Source of the DNA: Primulina eburnea | Lineage: Eukaryota > Streptophyta > Magnoliopsida > Lamiales > Gesneriaceae | Length of the DNA: 64,000 nt | Direction: 5' to 3' | NCBI RefSeq assembly: GCF_022965805.1 | Contig: NC_133101.1 | Span: forward strand, 2,666,001-2,730,000 | Shown here: positions 42,240 to 54,000 of the stretch, in pieces | Position numbering within the stretch: the first letter of the stretch is position 1 | Layout: each line of letters begins with the position of its first letter | Made by a program: the position numbers and the translations under genes | The notes under the pieces: model-generated | The model's input: the letters and a program-made list of their open reading frames with translations, nothing else | Told to the model about the DNA's origin: nothing | Database searches by the model: none

Positions 42240-42880
42240 GCAGAAGGGCAATATACAACGTTTGAATAGCTTATGCAATTGAAGGCGAAGAGCTTGGTTT
42301 GAGATGCTATCTCAAAGTAAATGACACATCAAGAAATGACAACCATGGGCATGGATAAGGTGACAATGTCAATTATCAAGCATATTTTTTTATACAACAA
42401 AATATTTTATTTTGTATTTAAAGAATTGATCCATTGGTCCAACCACCATCACCGATAACCCGGTTACCCACTGTTTAGACTGGGTCCATATCGGGCTAGG
42501 CTAAAAAGTCACTTGGAGCCACATCTATTGTCAAGGGCTTAGAGCTTGAGATTAGAAACGCTCACAAGATCTGCCCTGGCCTTGGTATTAAACACAAGTT
42601 TGTACCCAAAGGTTATATAAAAATATCAAGCAATAATACTGATCTATTTTATGCGACCCTTTTTTAAAATTAAATTAAATACCCTTTAATGTAATTACTC
42701 TTGACATATAAATTATTTCTCTCTTTTATCTAATTAAGATGATAAATATAACATCGTTAAGAACGGCAACATGTTGCCTTCACACTGTGTTTGGATTGAT
42801 ATTTGCATTAACAAATAATTTGAAATCCATTATTTCAAGATCTTGTTAGACAAAGAATACCATATTACAAAAGAAAGAGT
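42240..42880. other. Intergenic stretch, no gene recognised
   Basis: Holds the presumed 3' flank of APE2 and nothing that reads as an exon of a known family. Confidence 0.5.
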
Positions 42881-42896
42881 TCTTACCGAAGTATAT

Positions 42897-43944
42897 TTCA
42901 TAAAAACCATAGACTGAGAGTTCAGCTCGACAGATTGGCCAAGAATGACTTCAACTTTCTTTGAACTCAACCAATTTAACTCTTTTTCTCCCGCCTTTTC
43001 TCCCATAAATTCCAATAACCCCCCGGTGCTCTAGTGTTACTTTTTTATCAGGGAAATCTACACTGATTTCTCCTGCTAGCTCTACACCAGTCGGCCCCCC
43101 TCCAATGATCAAAATTGAGTTGGCAAATTTTATCTTTTCTTGCTCTGCCATACACATACTTAGCAAAGTCAGATGCCAGCAATGAATCAGCGTTAAATTT
43201 CGTGTATTTTGATTAAGAATCTCAAAAGACGCAAGGAGAGAATAGTATGAAATTAAGTGCTCAAATCCACCAAATTATGATATTTTTGTGGATATCATCT
43301 AGAAGTTCACTCGGTTAAATCATATGTATAAATGAATGCACCATACTAACTAACAGCCTAACATAATACTCCACCAATAGAAAATTATACCATCACTGCC
43401 AAAATGTGAGTCATAGTTTTAAATTCAGGCCATTTCAGTAGACAAAAAAAAACAAGGAGTTCACCTCGACTGAGTTCACTGAGGGGATTCTATACAACAA
43501 AGGGAGAAATACTCCTATATATCACATCTTTATACATATAGATCCCAGCTGCATTTCATACAAAACCCACATATATTTTGATTCATCTGATGGTATACAA
43601 GATGTAGCTTATACCAACAAATACGTTGAATTGTTATGACAAGTAGATATAATAACAGCTTTCTGCAGTTGTTTATCAATTTTACCTGCTTGGAAGTAAT
43701 GAAGCCTCTCAGCTTTTGTAAAATCGCCAGTGTGCACAGGGCCTGTGGCAATGACAAGATAATCATACTCGATTAAATGGCCTTGAGCAGTCAATACATC
43801 TTCTTTTGTGATGCCAGTTGCAGCAGATCATGCAATGACATGAGCCTTAGGAAGGTAGTCTGAGTGATTGATCGAATATCTTTCGGCAAATGAGGGTTCG
43901 ACCATGGCTCTCAGATTTGCCCAGGAATCTCTGAACACTCCTTC
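42897..43944 (-). pseudogene. Decayed FAD/NAD(P)H oxidoreductase of the AIFM2/FSP1-like plant family
   Basis: The family are flavoproteins that reduce quinones with NAD(P)H. Two exon-like blocks remain on the minus strand. Block A (about 43944-43686) reads WANLRAMVEPSFAERYSINH, then DVLTAQGHLIEYDYLVIATG, but has an in-frame TGA at 43830-43828. Block B (43144-42897) reads EKIKFANSILIIGGGPTGVE followed by LAGEISVDFPDKKVTLEHRG, the second Rossmann motif, then shifts frame before LLEFMGEKAGEKELNWLSSK and KVEVILGQSVELNS. Splice donors (GTAAA, GTAAG) and the acceptor between the blocks are still recognisable. The FAD-binding N-terminus and the C-terminal third are missing. Stop, frameshift and truncation together make a pseudogene. 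Confidence 0.85.
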
Positions 43945-44399
43945 CTACGATTTATTTCAATGAATTAATTGAAACCCAACTCTGAAGATGTTTCGGCTAG
44001 AGAAATTTTAGATAACAAATCATGTGAAAAAACCCGAGTTTCTGGCAAGTTATTCCTAACTGATTCAAGCCCTTCACCCTCCCATTCCTTATATTTTAGA
44101 TTTACCGCTACCAACCGTAAACCAAATGAAATCAAATCAAAACTAGGGGAGGAGCATATAATATCAGGGAAGAAAAGAATCATCTTTTTAACTTCAAAAA
44201 CTGGCATATATTTTCTTTTTTCCTCTTTCCCTAATCATGAAGCAACAAGATTGCCTGATTTTCAATGTCGAGAAACAAATGTAAGGTTCGTTTCAATCCA
44301 AATTCCAGAAATCATAGTAAAATATTCGGAAGGTGAAGAAATTATCCCCCAACAGTTCTAATCCCGCTGTTTATTGATAAGCTTTGAAACAACTGAATC

Positions 44400-45840
44400 G
44401 ACCATCTAAGCAAACTTATAGCCTTATGTTACTACATTTGCGTCTAAAACGTCTATGTATCCAAGTCACAAAACCTACTTGTAACCAAAATGTCGAAAAG
44501 CCGCAGAGAAGAGCTTAATGCTTTGGAATGAGGCAAATACCGCCGTTAAGATTGTGCAAAGTTATGGGACATCAATCTACTTCATCTACTGTGATAGATA
44601 ATACTTGGTGGGAGCATTAGAGAAAGATGGAACAAATTGCTCCAATCTTCGGTGAACAAATTTCAAAATATCAAGGAATTTTAAATCGAAGAAGTCTTCT
44701 AAATTGAAAATAATTTCGTATTAATTATTTAATATTATTTGATTAAATTTAAAATAGGAATAGGAATTCTGGCCAATCTGTGACCGTCATTGGGAGGAGT
44801 ACCCTCTCGTACGACATATGGACCCAACCCACCCGCCGCCCAATGAAAAGTAAATGCAAACCCCTTCCGACTCTCCCAAGGCCCGCCACAATTATGGACT
44901 AATCATTAAGGGCTTTTAAATAAATCAGACTCAATCATTGCAAACTACTTGGTTTACATAAATAAATATTAGTGAGATTAGTATCAGTTAAATTCAATTT
45001 TCGACCATATATTGTTGATAAAACAGCCTTTTCATTTTTATAAATTTATACTTACAACATGGTTATGATAATAAAATTAAGAATGAAAATAAAATTTTAA
45101 TATCTGTACTATTTTATTAAATTTGAAATACTTAGAATAATTAATTTTGGTGTCATAGTCTGTTTTAGTAATTATATATATTAATAAAATGTTAAAATTT
45201 TAATGCAAATTATATGTAGTTAAACAGATAGAGTCATTGTTTATTGACCTTTAGGTTATAAGTTCAATTCCCGTTGTTGTCATTTTTTTATTATTTTATT
45301 TTTTAATTATATATCAAAATTACAGTGTAGTCCCTTACTATTTCTTATAATTATATTTTGATACTCATTTAAATATAAATCAAATGAATTATAAAAAATA
45401 TTATAGATCAACTAGTTTTATAAAAAAAATTGAACCTAAATTTATAACTTCATTCTGAATTTCTTTGATCTCAATTATATATACTTCTTCAAACTGATTA
45501 AAAAATTCACTAAAAATATCGATTATATAAAAAAAATTAAATCTATCATTATATATATATATATGTGTGTGTGTGCGTGCGTGCGTATGCGTGATTTGTC
45601 ATGTTATAATTAAGACGAGACGAGACGAGTACTAAAATTCGATAAATCTCCATCGTTGTGATCAATAAATATTTCCCTAGGTTTGTTTCCTTGTTGAATC
45701 CATCAGCCTATTTAACTCCGCCACGCCTCTGACAAACCCCCCCACGATTCACCTATTAGCTCTCCTAATCTTAACCAGTCACCATACTTGCCGACCTAAC
45801 ACATCAACAATGGCGGTTTCATTCTTCCCTCGCTCTGTCG
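44400..45840. other. Gene-free stretch with a weak tRNA-like segment
   Basis: AT-rich intergenic DNA. At about 45215-45290 a segment has tRNA-like boxes (TAGTTAAACAGATAGAGT and GGTTATAAGTTCAATTCCC) followed by a T-rich tail, but the acceptor stem does not pair. It may be a decayed tRNA-derived SINE. A GT/GC-alternating run occurs at 45565-45590. Confidence 0.35.
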
Positions 45841-45842
45841 GC

Positions 45843-45852
45843 CTATATATAT
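45843..45852 (+). promoter_or_regulatory. Putative TATA box of the first thaumatin-like gene
   Basis: CCTATATATATG lies about 75-80 bp upstream of the ATG at 45924, a typical TATA-to-start distance when the leader is short. Confidence 0.5.
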
Positions 45853-45923
45853 GATTCTAATTTATACACCCACTTCTTTTCACACTTTCTTCCTTCATTC
45901 TTTGTCCCATAATTTAACGAAAT

Positions 45924-48084
45924 ATGACGATAGCATATCGTGTACGGCTGTATTTCCTTGTTTCGTGGCTCATCATGTTAATCTCAGGTATTGTGGTTTC
46001 ATCTGTTTCTTGGTTTATTGTGATCGGTTTTGTTATTGAATATTGGCTTTGATGGTTGATTTGTTTGTTCTTGAATCCAGGCGGGGCGTTTTCAGCGACG
46101 TTTACTTTTGTGAACCAGTGTTCTTACACAGTATGGCCGGGGATACTATCCAACGCCGGCACTCCACAGCTTTCGACCACGGGATTCGCACTCGGGCCCG
46201 GTGGCTCGGTTCCGATCCCCGTCCCTTCCGCATGGTCCGGCCGCATGTGGGGACGAACTTTCTGTTCCCAGAACCCCACGTCTGGAAAATTCACCTGCGT
46301 CACCGGCGACTGCGGCTCAGGGAACATGGAGTGCAGCGGCGGTGGAGCGGAGCCTCCAGCTACTCTGGCGGAGTTCACGCTCAACGGGGCAGACGGGCTC
46401 GACTTCTATGACGTCAGCCTCGTGGACGGTTACAATCTTCCTATGCTAGTGGTCCCTAAGAACGGCGACAGAGGGAATTGTACGGTTACGGGGTGCATAG
46501 CCGACCTAAACGCTGCCTGCCCTTCTGATTTGAAGGTGACGAACGACGACGGTGCGAGCGTTGCCTGCAAGAGCGCCTGTGAGGCGTTCGAGGATCCTCA
46601 ATACTGCTGCAGCGGAGAGTACGCGACGCCGGATACTTGCCGGCCGACCGCGTACTCGGAATTGTTCAAAAACGCGTGCCCACGAGCTTACAGTTATGCC
46701 TACGACGATGGGAGCAGCACATTTACGTGCGCTTCTGCAGATTACGACATCACCTTCTGCCCTACTCCTTCTGCCAGGTGATAAATTTTATGCTCCAAGT
46801 ATTCTTTTATTTATTGCTCCATCAATTTCTTTTCAGTGCCACATTTTCATGTCAAGTTCGCATTTTTTTTGTTCCATAATTATGACGTGCAGTCCTAATA
46901 CTATATTTTGTTATCTAATTCTAGTCGACAACTATTAAGTTTCCTAGAATTCAATAATGTCGTGGAATTTCTCAGACTCAAATAAATCTCATAAATTTTG
47001 GACAATTTTTAGCACTACATCGATTTCCTAGAACACATGCATTTAATTTTAGGATATAGTTCTAATTTAGGAAAAAAAAATTCATTAAGCACTAATTCCA
47101 AAAGACATTTGAATGAAATACCTTGCTATAAATATTTTGATTATGTTGCGACAAAAAAAAAAGAACAAGATGGTTCTGTTAATTTTATATTCCAAGAAGT
47201 AATAGCTTGCTAAACATTAATCTAAACAATTAAAGATTGTAAACGTGGATTATGGCCAACACACCTTAGCTTAGAATTATGAGTCATTGTTATTTGTCTA
47301 ACCTCAATTAATCACCTTCTTACATATATGAAATGCCTACCAACAGACCAATAATTAGCTTTCCACTTTAGACGTTATTTATTAAACCCAATTTTACTTT
47401 ATATTATACATATATATGTATATATATATATATATATAAATATATCAATCTGGCAATGATAATTGTGACAAAAATATGTGAATATATTGGACACGTAATT
47501 TGTCCCGACTTTGGTCTTTTCAAGAAAAGAGGCGCCGACCGCTCCGTGTCCACTCCCTTACAACTTAAATTGTTCATCAAATGTTGTTTGAAACTATAGA
47601 AAAATATGATATTAGTATCATCATCAAACTTCCCTTTTATTCAGCTATGACAATCTTTTGTTTGGTAGAGTATCGCTGATTTTGATCCTCCTTGGATTTT
47701 TTTATGCTTCTCTCAACGTGTTACGTGAATTTAAAATATAGGTGTTAGAGATATGTGGGTAATCAGTCTTTCTGTACCATAAACTTAGCCAACTTGCGAT
47801 GTGGATGATTTTAACTTGCGTTGCGTACAACCCATGCAACTAAAATAATTTGGCATTTAATTTCAATTATTAGAGTTCGCATGGAGGATATATAGAATAA
47901 TAATACTGTATTAATAATAATAATTGTAATTATTTTGTGCAGTAATAAGAAATCAAGTGGAGGTAAAATAAGTGGGTCCAGTGACTCCTCGTTGTCATCA
48001 AGTGCTCCTTCTTATTGGGCCTACGCTTCCGTTTTCATCACCTTTCTATCAGTTTCTTGGCAGTTATGGGCTCAACCCAACTAG
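45924..48084 (+). CDS. Thaumatin-like protein (PR-5 family) with a C-terminal membrane or GPI tail (3 exons)
   Basis: A secreted, disulfide-rich cell-wall protein family linked to defence and beta-glucan binding. Exons 45924-45987, 46081-46777 and 47943-48084 give 300 residues. The signal peptide (RLYFLVSWLIMLISGGAFS) is split by intron 1. The mature domain shows all 16 cysteines, the signature GKFTCVTGDCGSG, and the acidic-cleft residues R in MWGRT, E in TLAEF and D in FYDVSLVDGYN. Canonical thaumatins end near DITFCP; here a 1.17-kb intron and a third exon add a Ser/Gly-rich spacer (SSGGKISGSSDSSLSSSAPS) and a hydrophobic end (AYASVFITFLSVSW), as in GPI-anchored or membrane-tethered forms. 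If intron 2 is retained, translation stops two residues into it, giving a soluble form. A paralogue lies at 57584-58828. Confidence 0.92.
46900..47940 (+). other. Long second intron of the first thaumatin-like gene
   Basis: AT-rich with a short (TA)n run at about 47408-47438. No coding similarity. The acceptor TTTTGTGCAG at 47933-47942 leads into the tail exon. Confidence 0.6.
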
Positions 48085-48303
48085 GCGCAACAAAGGCCCA
48101 TTACTGTATCTTGTGATTGGTGGGCTTCGATATGAATGGGACCTCCGATTCCGCATGACGATCGTGGATCATAACTACTAGGGAAACGAAGCCCGACCCG
48201 AAACTGCTTTCCGCCATTTTTGGATGGTTTTGTGGATCTTGAAGCATATTTGCTTTGGAAGGGAGAGAGAGCCAAAAATGGTATGACACCGATTGCAAAA
48301 ATG

Positions 48304-48306
<3 letters not shown>

Positions 48307-48337
<31 letters not shown>
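48307..48337. repeat. (TA)n microsatellite
   Basis: About 15 TA dinucleotides downstream of the first thaumatin-like gene. Confidence 0.9.
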
Positions 48338-48341
<4 letters not shown>

Positions 48342-48871
48342 TAGTTGATTTCTTGTAAGTATTTATTTTGACTATTACATAAAGCAATATCAAAACTGTC
48401 ATAAAAAAATATGTACAAATTGCAACAAATGTCTCTTAAAACTATAGAAAAAGTAGCAAGAGTAAAAAGCCCTCCGCGGTACTGATCTTAATAAATATAG
48501 AGAATATCTATTAACATTGTGTTTTTTTTTTGTTGGTCTTTATTCTTTATTTTACCGGAATACTGATATGGCGTCACACATCTTAAATTGTTTTATTTCG
48601 TTTTAGTAATTTTTGGTGTCATATTAGTTTCTTTTATGTCATATCAATATTCTAATAAAATAAAAATAAAATCAATTATTTAATCAGCAATATTAACGTT
48701 TTTATTCTAATTTATTTTCTCCGTTTGGCTTTCCGTGCTGGGGTTGCCTCTTCCATGACATGAACATGGTGGAAAAGGCCGTGTATGGGTCCAAAAATTC
48801 AACTTGAGGATGAAAATTGTCTAAATTTAGTAATTCTTTTAATAATTAACATTTCATAATTTTAAAATATT

Positions 48872-49150
48872 ATATGGATGATCTCACGGATCAATATTTG
48901 TCATACAGATCAATATGATTTATATTTAGAGTGAAAATCAATATTTTTAAATTAAAAATTAATATTTTTAATTGATCGAGCCGGGTCTGAGATCTGTCAT
49001 TGAAACAATCTCACATATCAATATCCATGAGATAGATCGACCTGATTTGTATTTGGAGTGAAAATCAATATTTTTGACATAAAAATTAATATTTTTCATT
49101 GATCAAATCAGATCACAATGTATCAGTATTTGTAAATCACGAAAAAGTTA
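48872..49150. repeat. R1-related repeat, two tandem variants
   Basis: GATCTCACGGATCAATATTT at 48880 and ATCTCACATATCAATATCCA at 49008 start two similar units of about 130 bp, each with GATTTGTATTTGGAGTGAAA-like text. A further piece is at 63737-63830. Confidence 0.5.
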
Positions 49151-49159
49151 AATTTAATG

Positions 49160-50610
49160 TTACGGGAGGGTCCATTTGTTGAATCAACCACATCACGACG
49201 ATGTCATAAGCATCTTTTTTGAAGAATTTGATTTTATTATCTTAAAATAACATATAAACCAATTTAGATGATGTTTTCAAGTGTGGAAATAATAAGATGC
49301 TTTGATATATTATGGCATTACATTTGAGTTGACATATCTCCTTATTTTTTTATAAATCACCGCAACATTGAATATTTTCCTATCTTTTTTGTCTTCTTAT
49401 TGGAAAAAAAATCTCAACTTTTTCATTTCCATGTAAAAATATTATTTTCCACAAAGAAAAAAATAGATCCAGATGCAAACAAATCGAATTTGCTAGAAAA
49501 ATTTATATCCGAAAATGATAGTAACTCGAGATCAAATTATTATGTTTTTAATAGTTCGTTAACCTCTCACAATCGTTAATATTTTATTATTTTAATATAA
49601 TTATATATTAAATAAAATATTCTTCTAGCTTTTAAATATTTAGTTTCGAGCAAAAAAAATTAAATGACTTGAACTTTGAAACAAGATTGACTAAAATATA
49701 TCTAATTCGAGCTAAAATCAACCTTAAAGATTTTTTTCTCCTTATTTAGTTCAATTTGGTTTGTTTACACGATAAATCGTCTTTAATTAAAAATCACCAT
49801 TTTTTTTCTATTTTAGAAAAATATTCAATAAAATAAGATTCTGAGAAAACGGATAGATATTTTATCATAAATGCATATATTATACTTACATATATTACTC
49901 TATTTATCTTCATGTCAGTCGCGAGCCTCATCGACAAACTTGAAAACAAAATTAAAAAATGTGGATAAAGAATTTATTATTTTTATATTTTTCTAGTAAT
50001 CATGTCTACATGTACATTAATTTTTTGTACTAAATAAAGCCTTGAGAAGCAAAAACGAGCATTGTTTTTCCCATTAAAAAAAACTTCTGTCTCCTTCGAT
50101 AGAATTGAGATCTCTTCCTTTATTTCCCTTTTTATTTTTGTATTTTTCAAAAATATTAAATTTCCACGGAGAAAACAAATAAATCTCCACCCTTTTCTAC
50201 ATTGAATTTTATAAACCACCCCACCCCCCCCCCCCCCCACCCCCCCTTCCCCCATTTGTTCCCCTTTTTCCTTTTACCCTTTGCTTTTATTATCATATAT
50301 TAGTATTATTGTTAATTTGTTATCATGCAAATTCCTTTGTAAGATTACCCGAATAAATACAAGGCTTTATCTTTTTTATAGGCATTTTAGAGATGCAAAA
50401 GTTCAAGAAACAAATTTGATCGGGAGCTTTTTGGGAAAGGAATGTTTTTTCTGAGATGAAAATATTTAATAAAGAAGAGAACTAATTCAATTAGAAAATT
50501 ATTTTTATTTTTTTAAAAAAAATAGATATAAAAAGATTCGATAAAAAGCTCAAGAAATCTTTATCCAATTGAGAAACCTTTTTCACAATAAAATGAACCA
50601 ATTAATTGGA
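49160..50610. other. Gene-free stretch
   Basis: AT-rich intergenic DNA with no exons. Its only striking item is the C-rich tract at 50217-50253, described separately. Confidence 0.55.
50217..50253. repeat. C-rich tract (G-run on the minus strand)
   Basis: Thirty-seven bases that are almost pure C on the plus strand, with runs of 15 and 7 C. It could form a G-quadruplex or i-motif and is a likely spot for length errors. Confidence 0.85.
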
Positions 50611-50611
50611 G

Positions 50612-50765
50612 GACAAAAACCTGTGTAAGACTGTCTCACGGATCGTATTTTGTGATACAGATCTCTTATTTGGGTCATCCACGGAAAAATATTAATTTTT
50701 ATGTTAAGAGTATTACGTTTTATTGTGAATATCGGTAGAGTTGACTCGTCTGACAGATAAAAAAA
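50612..50765. repeat. R1 repeat copy, well preserved
   Basis: Reads TGTGTAAGACTGTCTCACGG, then ATACAGATCTCTTATTTGGG, then TTTATTGTGAATATCGGTAG, then GACTCGTCTGACAGATAA. Compared with the copy at 61252 it lies in the opposite orientation. Confidence 0.7.
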
Positions 50766-51080
50766 AGCAAGAACACAAGGACTTGCAGTCAGCTTATAAA
50801 TTGAAAAGCAGTGAAGATTTTTTTGGCATATTTTTCTATTAGCATTTAAAGATAATTAGTGTTTGAACTATATTATTTAGTTGGAGTTGGTGAAGCCATA
50901 AATCACTAGCATTTATGTTTATATTGTGGGTGTATATAAGAAAGTAGGTCCATTTAACTATATTTCAGATGATGCGAAATTTGACAAATAAATAATTACT
51001 AAAAATAAATATAATAATATAAGATAATATTATTTATTTCATCGACAAAATATTTAAAATAAAAATCATATTTTTGAATT

Positions 51081-54000
51081 CGGTAATTTTGAGAAAAATG
51101 CATCTGCCAATGATTTATTTAAGAATCAGTACCCACAAGTTTTTTTTTGTATTTTAGTACCTGACACAAGATCAACTTAGTTTTTACTACTTGTTTCAAG
51201 TATTTTTACCTTTTTACCATTGTTAACTAATAAAAAACTATTTAAATTCTTATTTTTGTTAGTCCTTCTCTTTCCACTCATAATTCACAAATATATTTGG
51301 ATGACATGTACATTGAATTAAAATATTTTTTTATTTAAAAAACAATCACAACTAAGCATTGAACTTTTTGAAATACTTTGTTTTACTTGGAAATACTAAA
51401 TTTCAATTTTAAAATACTTGATTTAATAAATGACATACTCAGAATTGGTATTAAAATACTGAATATTCGAAAATGTAATGCAAGTTCACCAAGTGCTTGT
51501 ATTTCCATCCAAGATCTATTTGGATGACATATTCATTTCATTTAATTATTTTTTTTTATTTTTAAAAACATAAATTCGCAACTAAGCATTGAACATTTTC
51601 AAGTACTTAGTTTTACTTGCGAAATACCTAATTTCAGTTTTAAAATACTTGATTTGATAAATGAGATACTCCGAATAGGTATTAAAATACTGGATATTCG
51701 AATATGCAATTCAAGTTCACCAAGTGCTCGTATTTCCATCCAAGATCCATTTGGATGACATGTTCATTTCATTTAATTATTTTTTATATTTAAAAAAACA
51801 ATTTCGCAATTACGCATTGAACTTTTTCAAGTACTTAGTTTTATTTGTGAAATATCTAATTTCAGTTTTAAAATACTTGATTTGGTAATTGAGATACTCA
51901 TAAAAGTTAATAAAATACTAGATATTCTAGTAGGCAATGTAAGTTCACCAAATGCTCTCATTTCCATCCAAGATGCATTTGGATGGCATGTACATTTCAT
52001 TTAAATATTTTTTTATTTTTAAAAGAAAAACAAATTCACAACTAAGCATTGAACTTTTTGAAATACTTATTTTTACTTGCGAAATACCTAATTTCAATTT
52101 TAAAATACTTGATTTAGTAAATGAAATACTCAGAATGAATATTAAAATACTGAATATTCGAATATGCAATGTTAGTTCACCAAATGCTCGCATTTCCATT
52201 GAAGATGTATTTGGATGACATGTTTATTTCATTTAAGTATTTTTTTATTGTAAAAAAAACAAATTCGTAACTAAGCATTGAATTTTTTCAAATACTTACT
52301 TTTACTTGCGAAATATATAATTTCAATTTTAAAATACTTGATTTGATAAATGAGATACTCATAATAGGTATTAAAATAATGGATATTCGAATATGCAACG
52401 TAAGTTCACCAAATGTTGGTCTTTCCTCGAAAAATGCATTTGGACGACATATCCTTCTCATGTGATATCTATTTTGTAAAAAAAAAAAAAAAAAACAAAT
52501 TCATAACTAATCATTGATTTTTTTCAAATATTTACTTTTATTTGCGAGATACCTAATTTCAATTTTAAAATACTTAATTTGATAAATGAGATACTCATAA
52601 TGGGTATTAAAATACTGGATATTCGAATATACAACGTAAATTCACCAATTATTGGTCTTTCCTCGAAAGATGTATTTGGACGACATATCATTCTCATGTG
52701 ATGTCTATTTTGTAAAAAAAAAAATATCAAATTCCCAACTAAGCATGAAACTTTTAAAGTACTTAGTTTACTTGATAAGTACCTAATTTCAGTTTTAAAA
52801 TACTTGATTTCATAAATGAGATACTCAGAATATGTAATAAAATACTGGATATTTCTAATATTCATCATGATGAAATTTCAATGCAATTGAAATTTTAACA
52901 AATACATTGTTCATCACTCCTCATTAAATAAAAATAACAATTTATTTCGATATACAAAGAAAGAACTTACTTTTACTCCGGGACAAGTATGCTACTATAT
53001 TTTTGTTAAAAGTAAGTGCTTATTTTGATCTACAAACAAGCTTATTTTGATCTACAAACAACTTACTCTTACTCCACGATTAGTAATGAACTGTGTTCAT
53101 TTCTTTAAATGACATGAATAAGTATTTTAATAAATCTTAGTTGGAAAAACCAACCATGACTGAATTTAAGTTGCATATTCAAATATCCAGTATTATATCA
53201 CATATTATGAGTATCTTATTTACCAAATCAAGTATTTTAAAATTAAAATTAGGTATTTCACAAGTAAATGTAAGTACTTCAAAATGTTCAATGCTTAGTG
53301 ATCGAGCAAATCCTTCATTGTAAAATTCTTAGTAAAAATTAATAATATTCAAGCTCGAAATAATCGCAAGTGCACGATATCAAGTAATAATATAGTGTAC
53401 AAGAGTATGATTATCGTTCCTTTAAGGACTGTATTTCTCAATTATTATTCTCATTTATTCAATTTTTAGCAGCGATATTTCAGATGATTGTTTACTACTA
53501 CAATTATTAAATAAAAACTCAATGAAATGATTCAATGATTAAATGATGAAATAAATAAGCTAGAATGATTGATTAAAGATTAATGAGAAATGAATTTGTT
53601 GAGAATCTCGGTTCACCTACCCCTCGCTAATCTACTTAATTCGTTCGACAATGATCTATTCTTTCGAAGAGATTTCCTATCCAATTGAACATGCCCTTTC
53701 AAGCTATATCAAACTAATTCAACTTAATGAAGTAACTAAATCTCTTTAATTATTTATCAAGGGTGAATTGCATGTCGTTTTATTTCGACCTACTGGACTA
53801 TGACTATCGACGGGTATCTGACTTCATATTTCTATGTAAATTGTAAATCCACGGATTATGCTACTCGTTCCTATCAGAGGCTATTCTCTCGAAGAACATT
53901 GCCTGGAATCTTCAAACATTCGCTTCAAGCCTATTTTTCTCTTTCAAAGCTTTGTAGCTGCTGAAAAATCCTTGAACATGTCATCCAAATGCATCTTAGA

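Noticed and set aside
43969..44361. 130-residue plus-strand frame beside the oxidoreductase pseudogene
   Set aside because: No recognisable domain, low complexity in places, no splice context or upstream signals.
45215..45290. tRNA-like segment with box A/B resemblance
   Set aside because: The acceptor and anticodon arms do not pair, so it is not a functional tRNA gene; at best a decayed SINE.
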